A DNA stretch of 64,000 nt from Haemaphysalis longicornis (taxonomy: Eukaryota > Arthropoda > Arachnida > Ixodida > Ixodidae), in contig CM023450.1 of the NCBI GenBank assembly GCA_013339765.2, positions 189,800,688-189,864,687 on the forward strand, given 5' to 3'. The position numbers and the translations under genes were made by a program. The first letter of the stretch is position 1, and every line of letters starts with the position of its first letter. This document shows, piece by piece, positions 43,011 through 53,509 of this stretch. Under the pieces are notes generated by a model. That model was not told where the DNA came from, made no database searches, and was given only the letters and a program-made list of their open reading frames with translations.

Positions 43011-45160
43011 TCAGACAGACTAACGTGGATAACGATGTATGTAAATAGGTTAATGCAGATCGGGGTTGGTGTACATGAATTGACTCTGCCGCGTCTCTGT
43101 ACGGAAAGTGAATAGTGTACCTCGCCTGGTGCTGTACAGCACCGCTAGTCACCCGCATTGGCAGGGCGGAATGTCCGTTGACGATTTCGTACTGGCATTT
43201 CGACCAGGCGGAAACAAAGGGTGACTTCAAACCGCAGGCAAACTCAGCATAAAGCAGCAGCTTCCCGTACATCATTGGCGCCTACATGTGCTCCACGCAT
43301 CGTCAGTCAAATATTTTGCATAATATAAATAATAGCGTAGCGCACGTACCTTTTAGGAGTACGCCTAGATCCTAGGCACACATAAATTTAACACGACGGG
43401 CATATACCGCGGTGAGCATGGTGCGTACGCACGTTTAAGGAGCTGATTACCTTTCTTGTCCATTTTCTGATAGAGTATCGGTACAGACGAACAGTAATTT
43501 TGTCATGCAAGTTTAGGTTAAGGCGGGCTTGGCCGTTTCTACCGAGAATTAGCCCACTACACAGGTGACACAAGTGTAACATGATCAATAGACGTCGGAA
43601 CTGCACCGATTTGGAATCCGCTGCCAGTGTCTGCAAGACTTGTCGCCTGGTAGAGCATGGCCAATGATTACACATATAGTCCTCATCCTCCTATGCTTGC
43701 GTGATTGCTGTATAGGCAGTGCATCGCAGCGTAAGCGCTGGTAATCCCTTTCCGACAAATGTTACTAAATGCGCGCGCCCGCGCAGCTGTAGCTTGATGA
43801 AGCAAAGCTTTCAGTCATCGCGCCTAAAAAAATAACAATCGCTTACTATAGCTCCCATTATTAGTGAGGTATTAAGCGTTTTAGGTGGATTTCTTGGTTT
43901 CGGAAAATGTGTAACAAGCACCTGTTTTGCGAAATAAGTACGCGATTTTTTTTAACGGCGCGCTTTGAACACAAGGCCGGCCGCGCTTGCTAAACACTGT
44001 CATGTGTCACGTCTCACGTGGCACGTCGTCGTGTCAAACCGGCACGAAGTCCAGCGCGCGCGCGGAAACGTGCCATGTGAGAGTGGAACTACGTCATCAA
44101 AGTTTTACACAGCCGTTTACGCAAAAAAAAAAACACATATGCTCGTGGAATTTGCTTAGCTTTGGCAGCTTGGTGCAGGAACTTCACCGCCAGAGTTTGC
44201 AAGCAAGATGACCGTTGTAATTACCGCGCAGCTGGGCGCCGCTTGCGCATTGCACCCCTCGGGGATTCCTGGTGAACTGCTTAGCAAATGGTTAGAGCTT
44301 TGGGTCCGCAGTTAAACATACCAATGAAAGGCCGAGCGCACGTGCGCGCGACCATAACGGCCACCGCCCGGCAGGTAAAAAAAAAAATATGCATGTACGC
44401 ACGTGGCCAAAGTGGAAGGATAAAATAAGGTCGCTGACATCTCTTGCAGAGAAAGATATATAAAACATTTTTATGAAACATCCCCCTCGCGAGGGGCATG
44501 GTCAGATGCAGAGCATTTTCGGGGGGCGCACGACGTTAAGTAGGTTGGGTTACGTTAATGTTGTTGCAGTTGTTGCTGTTGGTTGTCATTGTTGTTGTTG
44601 TTGTTATAATTATTATTGTAATTAATGAGGAGTCGTAATTAAGTGGTCACGTGACATCATTTATATCTGGTTCGAAAGAAATTGACAGCGAGAGCGAACG
44701 CCGAGAACCGCACCCATCACGGCACGACCCGCGCCACGACCCACGTCACAACTACGTCACGATCACGCCACAACTGTTGCTCCCGCTGCGAAACTACGAC
44801 GCATGCGCGCCCCACCTGTTGCTGAACGCGATCCGAGCACGCAGAGAACACGCGAGGAGCAGCGGAGAGCAGGCGAGGAGGAGTGGGGGAGAGGGCGCAC
44901 CTGGAACGGCTGTTGCGGACGTCGAGGCACGCCAACGCCGACAACGCCGGGTGACATCGTGAGTTAAAGAAATGCTCTGCATTTAAAAGAAAAAAATGGC
45001 AGCATCTCCACTCCGTGGATGATGCGAGGGTGTGGAGTACGGGGACTCGAAATGACATCCGATTTGCGCCCCGATTGCCATTTTATTTGAGCCGTGAGTT
45101 GCACCTTGATTATTCCTTAAATGAAACTGCAACTCACGGCTGCAAATCGAATTTCGCTTG
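43011..45160. other. No recognisable gene; (GTT)n microsatellite inside
   Basis: A GTT/ATT repeat occurs at about 44590-44630. The frame 44651-44962 is Arg- and Ala-rich because of GC content and has no motif. A palindrome CCCCCTCGCGAGGGG is at about 44482. Confidence 0.35.
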
Positions 45161-45185
45161 ATGCTTGTGTGTGCACGGATGGGCG

Positions 45186-45424
45186 CAGACAGACATTGGG
45201 AGGTCCTAAGGTACTCAGCACCGTTACAGGCGAGGAAGTAAGCCGTTTGACTCTCGGGTACTAACTGCATGTAACCCAATGGGTAAGACGACTGACACTA
45301 ATTCTGTGTGGTCTACCAGACACAGGCTCGAATCGTGCCGGTGCCTGTTTGATTTTTTGCGATTGTAAATGCTATGCGCGCGGACGCGGACGGACATTGT
45401 GCGGTCCTAAGGTACTCCGCAGCT
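45186..45424 (+). repeat. Direct repeats bracketing a tRNA-like sequence
   Basis: The block GACATTG(G/T)G(A/C)GGTCCTAAGG, followed by TACTC(A/C)GCA, occurs at about 45192-45222 and 45394-45424. Between them a box A/box B-like sequence (ACCCAATGGGTAAGACG, then ACAGGCTCGAATCGTG, about 45276-45340) suggests a tRNA-derived insertion. The second copy is continuous with repeat family A. Confidence 0.5.
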
Positions 45425-45853
45425 AAAATGCCGAGCGCTCGTGTGTGCATGCACCGCGGTCACCGCGCAGCGTTACCGGCGCAATTTGTCAAGCAAAGCA
45501 TACCGACAACAGGATATTGGACAAGATTAACAAAAAGAAGAAACTCCAGCGTTTGTTGTAATCATCGCAACACTTGCTCGCAACGAGAAAGGCTCCCGCG
45601 CTTCCCGTAACCGTGGCTACACTTGCTCGCAACGAAAAAAGACACGTCATAGCGTACGCCCCTCGAAGGTGATGTCCCATGAACATCACTTCCAAAAAAA
45701 GACAGAAGCTCACACTTATAACAACAATGATGGAGTAAATTTCATTGCGGGAGCGAATAAGTAGGAAATAGACTGCAATCGTGGCGTTAAAAAACGCCTG
45801 ACGGTCGTGATGGTTGCACACAGCTCCGCTAACTTCAAGTCTTACGCGTTAGT
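45416..45853 (+). repeat. Dispersed repeat family A, copy 2
   Basis: Same ordered blocks as 9915-10354, with an internal duplication of the ACTTGCTCGCAACGA block (about 45570 and 45621) and the shared terminal CTTCAAGTCTTACGCGTTAG. No open frame of note. Confidence 0.7.
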
Positions 45854-46144
45854 GTGACCTTGTTAGATTTTTTTATTACTGATGTCGTGCTGCAATGTTT
45901 TAACTTGACTCTTCATATTTCCAGGGCAATACCTTTGTTGCTTAAAAAAATAAGGCCAACAAGCTTCCCCTAAGCACTTGTTATGATGTGAATGCGGTAG
46001 TATTAGTGTCCCCACAGCCGAATGGGTCCTAACACTATGGTTCATCATACATGCCCAATTTTTGCTCAGCGCGTACGCACCTTTTTATACGTATTTACCG
46101 TTTCCATACTACAGCTGTGCACCATTATTTATTGTAATCAACTA

Positions 46145-47087
46145 CAGTAATCCCTCGTTATAACGAAGTTAGCGGGGACTGGCGAAAATTTCGTTATAAG
46201 CGAGTATTTTGATATACGCGACCACTCGAGAAAACTAAAGTAGTTGAGCTTTAATTGCGCCACAAGTGCCAGAAATAAAAACACAATGTATTCAATGAAG
46301 GAAAACTTTATTCAGGTGCAAAAAATAGTGAGCTTTGGCTGTTTTATTATCTGCCGGGCGCGAGCAATTCCCGCTCCAATTTACCAAGAAGTGACTGGCG
46401 TCCGAACGCCTCGCAGACTGCAGAACGAATGCGGAGGGAAGGCAGTGGCCACTTTTATAGAGGGGGGGGGGGGGGGCGTCATGGAACGCTACGAGAGTTC
46501 TGCACTGGAAGGCGCTGCACATTTGACGGCTCGAATCTGAGGTTGCGTTTGTTGAGCTCAAAAAATTATTACCGGCGGCTCATTGTAGGTACGCAGCGGA
46601 ATGCGGTTTTGCACTAGGAGCTTTGCATGATTACTGAACATTTTTTTCTCGAAATGTGCAGCCCTGAATTAGCAAAGAAGAGTTTTTTGGGCGCCCCGCA
46701 TCTCGACGACACTTCTGATTCCACGCTTCGAGTGTCACTGTTCGCGCACCGTCGCGTCCATGCCATTGGCCAACGTCTAGGAACAAAATTCAGTCACCCT
46801 ACCACGCATTTGGACCATTTGTCTTATGTCGGATGGCGAAAATTGAGCATGACGGGCTCGAGGAAATCGCCGGCGAAACACCAGCCTGTTAACCTGCCAT
46901 ATTGACCGCCTCACTCACCGCTGTGTCACCGCCTCTCGGCGACGCCTCCGCTCGCCATTTCGCTCTAAGCGGGTCCAGCTTTTCGCGTGCTTGGAGTAAT
47001 TCGGCCTAAAATGCATGCGTTTAGGTTGGGGCAAAAAAATTTCGAATAAAGCGATATTTTGAGTAAAGCGATAACGAGCGGTTACTG
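46145..47087. mobile_element. pogo/Tigger-like MITE, 943 bp
   Basis: Flanked by TA on both sides. The left end CAGTAATCCCTCGTTATAAC and the right end (reversed) CAGTAACCGCTCGTTATCGC form inverted repeats of the Tigger/pogo type. Internal frames (up to about 98 codons) show no transposase motif. Its ends resemble those at 17087-17626 only in the CGTTATA motif, so it is a different family. It includes a G-run (46461-46475). Confidence 0.7.
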
Positions 47088-47089
47088 TA

Positions 47090-48414
47090 TATCCTGACAA
47101 ATTCATCTTTCCTGCGTTATCACTGCACGCGCACCTTATGTGGGGACAGCGCGTAGTTTTCTGTGCCTTTTGCGTTTCCGGCAAAGTTCCTATTGAATCA
47201 CTTCTGTCGTGGAATCTCGTGATGGTGTTCCCAAACACCAAGCACCCCATAACCAAACGCTTCACGTTGTCGGCGTCGAAACCAATGTAACAACTACTGG
47301 CAGTGACAACAGATCCAACTTTACGGATGTCAAGGCGGCTTCGGACTTCGCAAAAAGAATGGCGGTCCATGTGAGTGCAGGACCTTTCTTCACCGATAAT
47401 TAGCAGGAGTCAGAAATAGCTGGTAAAGAATCTGGCTTTTCATTGTAAAGTAGTACTCTAGACAGCCATGAATTTGAAAAACGTTGGAAGCGCCCGCACT
47501 TGTTGGAGCATGCAAATGAGTTAAGCTTGGATGTTTGGGTCGCGATGAGAAAGCCAGAGCTTTTAAAGACTATACTCACTTAGGTGCTGCCGGTAACCTG
47601 CTGTCGATTGTACTCAGCTCAACAATGAACTGGAGACAACCTAAACCTTCCAGCTGCAGAGGCAGAGCGCCCGCGAGAAAGGCGATAACGGCAGCACGAA
47701 CGAGAGAGGCGAATGCAATGGGATTCATCTCCATCGATAAAATCTCAAATTGGAAAAGGTTGAGTTGGAATTGTCGCGAAATCGACTTCAGAGTGACAGC
47801 AGCGTGCATTCAGCGACAACTGAGCGACTTGCGCTTCGAATGAGTGACGTCATGCGGCCATACAAGGCAGGAGAGGGCATTGGATTTTTTTTGTCTGAAA
47901 TAGACAAATGGTCTATTGTCTGAAATTGTCTGAATATTGATACTGAATATTGAAATACTGATATTGTCTAAATTGTCTGAAATAGTCAGCGTACGTGCGG
48001 AAGCCCCAGTTTAGCCCTGACAGTTGCGCACGGCGATTGCTTACGTAATATCACAGAGAGGCGTTCGCTGTGATGACCCACTTGCCAAAAGAGGAGGCAG
48101 AGGATTACGAGAAAATGAAGTCAAGCTTCCTGCCTAAATCAAGTTGTCTGGGGAGGCATTTGTTCAGGGCAGAGGTTCCGTGGGGAAGAGAGATCTAAGG
48201 GCGATGATACTAGAAGTCCCCTATGAGCTGAGGGCTAACAGGAAGAGTGGCTCACAGAAGCGAAGATTTGGCTGTGGGTATAGAAGACTATTGCACAGTT
48301 TTTGTTTCATTTTGGCGGGGGTGACTGAATCGAGCCGACAGACAGAACCGACATACAGATAGACCAAACTTTTTGCGTTTAAGTAGCCCAAGAAAAACTA
48401 TTGTCTTTAAAAAA
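47090..48414. other. No recognisable gene
   Basis: Two or three mid-length frames (47209-47403, 47535-47843) show no motif. A short AT-rich run with repeated GTCTGAAAT (47895-47985) is present. Confidence 0.35.
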
Positions 48415-49560
48415 GGCTTTCCCCGTAGAGGCGCTCCCCACCTCCCGGTTGTACGAAAATGCCTGCGCAATGAGGTTCTGTATGCTTGTCCCGACACACC
48501 TTCATCCGGCCATTTAGAACTTCCACCTCGCACGGTAGCGAAGGTCCACCGATGGTAGAACGTGGCCCAAGCTAGCTGCGAGTGAAACATTACACGTCAT
48601 GACGGGCCTTGAATATTCAGCGGCGACAAACCAGCCCACTAGCCAGCCGGCTTCTTGCACCCCGATCGATCCGCCAAACCTGCCCGTTTCAACACGTCGG
48701 CGTGGATTGTTTGGCCCATTTCCTATGTCATCCACTGGAAGCAAGTGGATATAGTCCGGTACCGATTAACTCTCCGCGAAGAGCTTTTACTGCGAAGAAA
48801 AGGGGAACTTCAGCAGAAATCGCGAGCTTTTCACTGCGAAGAAAAAGGGGAACTTCAGTAGACATTGCGAGATTTTTCATTCGCAGTATTGTCCTTCGAC
48901 ATGGTGCCCAGCAGTCGCCATTACCGAAGAGGAGATGAAGCTGACCTATACGGACGACCTCCAAACAACTTCCTACCATCCGAAACATACGGGCTGACCG
49001 AGCCACTCAACAAGACCATCGCAATCATAAGCAAACTTCATACACAACAACTGGGAGGACGTATTACTTTACGTTGTACTCGCATACAACACGGGTGGTC
49101 TAGGAACAGCAGGCTTCACCCGTTCCGTCTAATTCACGATCGAGAATGTCCCGAATATGGTAGATGTCACGCTTCAACGCAATGAAACTGAAGCGCAGGC
49201 CTTCAGACGGCGAAGAGTTGCTCACTGCGCCGAAGGGGCTTGGCGTCATGGACGACCTCCGAATACGCCTCCAATAGTCCGTCGACGTGCACCCATATGG
49301 CCAATGCGACAGAGAGGGGGTGTACCATTTCGGCGACCAAGTGTGGTTTTGGAGCCCTGTGCGACTTTGGGGGCCATCCGAAAAACTTCAACGGCGTTAC
49401 TTCGGTCCTTACACAGTTGTGCGTAGACTCGGTATTGTCACCTTCAACGTCATCCCCCCAAAAATTGTCAGATCTCGCCGAAGCGCTGCTGCGTAAGTCG
49501 TCTATGTGGCTAGAATGAAGCCTGTACTATTCGCGTAGAGTAAGAGTACGGCCGCGTGCA
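48415..49560 (+). pseudogene. Ty3/gypsy-type integrase remnant
   Basis: Plus strand, in shifting frames. Zinc-finger end and linker: about 48430-48600 (LPVVRKCLRNEVLYACPDTP, SGHL). Catalytic core: about 48640-49050, with FNTSAWIVWP/HVGVDCL in one frame, IVLRHGAQQ near 48890-48920, and a TERLNKT-type region near 49000 in a third frame. C-terminal domain: about 49290-49440, with FGDQVWFWSP and RRYFGPYTVVRRLG (GPY/F motif). A 43/45-bp tandem duplication at 48781-48868 interrupts the core. Stops and frameshifts abound; no LTRs or other pol domains were found next to it. Integrase would insert the element's cDNA; this one cannot. Confidence 0.7.
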
Positions 49561-49639
49561 AGGGAATTTACCGGGCCAGTTAGCGGCACGAGTGCTCCCC
49601 GTTCTGTTTCGGGACTGTATTGGAATATGGTTGTCTTCC

Positions 49640-49880
49640 TATGTTTCATTCTTTCTCTTTTTTTTTGTTTGTACTCAATCTTTAAAACAAAAGTACTTTA
49701 TTCCCGGGTACATCAAGATATCATTGACGTCATATCCGTCACAGAAGTGACGCTGCCAGAAAAAGTGCAATTGAGTAGGCGGCGCCTGGATTCGTTCCCA
49801 CGAACTCTCTCGCCTCTCGCCACAACGGGAGGTATATGATACTCTGCCGACTGTGCTACGAACAGAGACGGGAGCAGATC
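49640..49880 (+). repeat. Dispersed repeat family B copy with tRNA-like end
   Basis: Shares GGGTACATCAAGATATC, then GACGTCAT(A)TCCGTCAC, with 63385-63475. Its right part (about 49785-49880, minus strand) has box A (TAGCACAGTCGGCAGAG) and box B (GGGAACGAATCC) features of a tRNA-derived unit. Confidence 0.45.
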
Positions 49881-51998
49881 TTCGAACACGCCTGATGTCC
49901 TTCCCTATGACTCATAGAGGTGGTGCTGCTGTCTAGGAGAGGCGAAGCGAAGTACCGCTTCATGACGCTAATGAGGACCGACTGTTGGCGCCTTGGTGCC
50001 AGCTCCTTTGTGTATGGGGGCCGCGCGTGACTTGAGGCACCCTCCTCTGTCGCGTTGTTCCCATGACCGTCATGTATTTCAAGCTGCTGTTTCTCTGCAC
50101 GTCATTTTGGTTTTGTTGTCGCGGGACAAACCGATTATTTTGTATTTCTTGCATGTCGGCGTCACTTCATCTGTCGAGGTCAGGCTCTCGAACCCTTCGC
50201 ACATGAAGGAGTTTCATTTAACATTCAACTGATCCTGTGAAGGAACATTTCCCTTCGTGTTTTACCCCGATTTCTATAAAAGAAGGATCAACCGCAATTT
50301 TTTTGCATGGGGACGATGCATCTTGAAGAGGGAGGCAGCGCCACACTACAAACACCAATTACCCTCAGGGGTATCAGCTGACAGAAATGCCGCTAATCTA
50401 CGTAGTGGCCTCAATGTTCCTAGAAGAAGAACTGGTGCTTCGCATGGTTGGTTCTGCTGTTCTGTGCGCAGCTCGCCAGTAACCCGTGCTTTGTTCTTAG
50501 AACTGCTTATTTCTGCTGTTACAGCATCAATTTATGTAGGCACCACGCTATGTTGCGTTTTGTGCACTGTCATAATACTTTCCAAATATTTCTTCAGGTG
50601 ATCCGTGTACTTCTATTATTTTAATTCGCGGAATCCTGTCTTTGTTTACCTCTACAACAATTTCATAAAAAACATTTCACGAAAAAAATGTTAGTTTTTG
50701 TTATATATACAAGTATACTCCCCCCCCCCCTTCATCCCCGCCCTTATCGAAGCAGAACACTAAAAATATCTGCAGCAAAATATAAATATTTGTGAAGTGG
50801 ACAACCCTGCACAAGTTCGACTGCAGAAAAAAAAATTTCATCCACGCATAGCTGGAAACTTCAGCTCGGTATTGCTGTGGCTCTTTTCCTTGTAAAGACA
50901 GCTTGTATGTAATTGCGCAGACAATTGGCAATAAACAGAAATAAAGAAATTAGCAATTTCTCTTAGGGGGCTGTGTTATTTTTAGAGCACGTATACAAAG
51001 CAGAAAAAATTAGTTTCGGCCTGTCCCGTTTGCTGGGAGAAGCTCACGACCGCACAAATCATCATTCTCCCGTCAACTAGTCTGACCTGAGCGTAATCGC
51101 CTAAGACCTAAGAACTGTAAAGCATATCTATCGCATATTTCGCAAACCTTTACGCTTCAAAAATGCACACAAAGCAAGGTTATTGTACAGGTCACGAGAA
51201 GTAGGTGAGTTTTTTTTTTTGGTGGGGCAATATTTTAGAGTATGCGTGGACCTAAGGCGTGAAAGTTCCGCGTTTTACTTTTTATGCCACAAGTCTTACG
51301 TACGCAGGAGCAACTGGAGTTCTTTAAGTACACTCATGTGACTGCTGAAGTAGACAAATGCACAGGTTAAGTTGACTGCAACTCTGACACCGCCTGTACA
51401 TTTTTTTGCGTAATATAAACCCCAAGGTATATCCAGTCAAACTAAGCGTCCGTGTAGTCATTGCACGTTTTCTTGATTTGCACAGCAAGCGGCATACAAA
51501 GATAAGGTTTATCACTCGGGCTGGCAGGCTTTAAAACATGCCTCAAGAAAAAGTGCGCTAAAACCACGACAGAAAAAAACGAAGAACGACGGAGGACAGA
51601 TGAGGCTTGTCCCTTCCAGTAAACCTATTTCTCATCGTAATAAAAGCCATTAAAATAGCGCACACAACTCGCGCACCGTCAAAAGGACTCGCTGAGCTAA
51701 AAACGTAAACAATCATTTACATATGTAATGATGTCAACATTACTGACGGTGTGTAAAACGTCACTGATATAATTGTAAACGCATGCCACTAAAATGTTGT
51801 TCCACATTGGCGTTACGCACAAGGCCTAATAAAAGTTGCATTGTTGGTACGCAAAATTATATTTGAAAGAAAAAAAAACACTGTGGTGCTCTGACAAAAG
51901 GAAAAAAACGAGCGTTAGAAGCTGACACAGGCGCGCCTACAGCGTTCAGGAACTGCGTGACACACGACTTGTATTGGGGATCAAGTCAATGGAGCAGC
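49881..51998. other. No recognisable gene
   Basis: Frames to about 114 codons (50257-50601) without motifs; C-run at about 50721-50731. No splice-supported coding stretch was found. Confidence 0.35.
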
Positions 51999-52430
51999 TT
52001 GTTTTTTTAAGTGCGAATGCACTTTATAAGCGACCCCAAACCATCCACCGCCGGCGGCGGCGGCGTCCGCAGTGCTCCTCTATATTTAAAAAAGAAACAG
52101 CATCCGGCGCCAGGTTTCGATCCGAGGACTTTGCGGCCGCAGCGCGACGCTCTACCGACCAAGCCACGGACGCGACGGTGATATCAGTGTTTGACGCGCC
52201 TTATATCTTTAACGCATTCAAACTACGTCGTCAGCGGCGTACGTTGGCGACTCAGCGGCGTTATAGCGGCTTGATAACTGCGTGGTGTACAAACCCGATG
52301 GAAGAGATGGAAGAGAAGGCGGCTGGCGGTGGGCTGCGGGGCCGAGCGCAAGCGCCGCAAGCGGGCCGACAACCGTGCATTCGCACTCACATTCTCCCCC
52401 TCGGGAAATGCGGGGGAATTTTAATTATTC
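51999..52430 (-). mobile_element. Composite tRNA-derived element, copy 2
   Basis: Reverse complement of 31879-32452 without the 106-base nested insertion and with a shorter GCC/CGG repeat. It ends in AAGTGCGAATGCAC at 52010-52023 and in the CGGGAAATGCGGGGGAATT hairpin arm at about 52430. The intact tRNA-like head (minus, about 52090-52170) shows what the other copy looked like before it was interrupted. Confidence 0.7.
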
Positions 52431-53050
52431 GTTGCAGCCACAGCGCTCGAGTTGCACATGTACTCCCTGGTGTTTTGTATTTTCATGCTGTCAACCGTGA
52501 AATCTTTGTATTGGTCGAATAAACATGGCATGTGCTGCTGTTCGGCTCAGTAGACAATTACTTCAAGATGCTTTTGTTGAATTAAGGTCATTCGTAGCCA
52601 AGGCATTCAATTGCTTGTAGCTACTAAATTTGTAAGCGGGGTACCCATTTTTCTTGAAGAGATAATCAAACAGTGCCCTTGTAGGGACACTTTACTTCCA
52701 TTCCGAAAGGAGGCTTTGTTAAACGAAATAATGCCTAGTTTTGGAAAAGTTACACGGGAAAAGCATACTGCACAAATTATCGGCATCATCATTATCCACT
52801 ACAGCAGCAACAACACCCACAACAGCCTACTCAGATCTACTGAAGAACGGAGACCTCTCCCACCGTGTTGCGCTGCTTCAGTCCATTCTTTGCCCCCGGA
52901 TTCGCTTACTTAGTCCCTCCATCGTGTTATTCGCCCTCCTCCTCTTCTCGACGCGTATATTGGTATCCACTCTGTTATCGTGGCGGTAAACTGGTTTTCA
53001 CTTTTGAACACCCAAGCTGCTTAGCGAATCGTAATTTTTCGTGTCCTCAC
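52431..53050. other. No recognisable gene
   Basis: Short frames only. Confidence 0.4.
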
Positions 53051-53354
53051 TTGAAAATAGCAAGAAATTGAAGAGCACGCGCACGTGAGCGTCGGCCTCG
53101 CGGCGACTGCCGGGAAGTTAACAAAATCAAGAAAATGCCTAGCGATCGTGTGTGCGCGCCTCGAGGCGAGCGCCCAGCGTCCCCGGCGCGCGTTTGTCAA
53201 ACTCACCACGTTTGTCAAGCTCACTTACGGAGATTATCCAAGATTGGCGAAAAGAACTGGATCGTTCGCCGTAATCGCGGCAGGACTTTGTTAGAACGGG
53301 AAAGACGCGTTATAGCGTACGCCCTTCAAGGTGAGGTCACGTCTTACGCGTTAG
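53051..53354 (+). repeat. Dispersed repeat family A, copy 3 (internally deleted)
   Basis: Contains TGAAAATAGCAAGAAA, CGATCGTGTGTGCGCG, CGCCCAGCGTCC, GCCGTAATCGCGGCAG, AAAGACGCGTTATAGCGTAC and the terminal CGTCTTACGCGTTAG, but lacks the 150-base block between GTGAGGTCA and GTCTTACGCG that copies 1 and 2 carry. Confidence 0.65.
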
Positions 53355-53509
53355 TATGAGCTTCCTTCATTTTTTTTTCTCAAAACATGGGCTGAAAAAG
53401 TGAATTTCTTTTTTCGTTATTTTGCCTATTGTATCATTTAGTCGAGTTTGTTCCTTTATCCAAGAAGCTCGTCACCTATCCCTAAGTGTTACTCTTAATA
53501 TTACTCCTT

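Noticed and set aside
44651..44962. 103-codon Arg-rich frame
   Set aside because: Composition follows GC-rich repeats of CACGACC type; no splice sites or motif.
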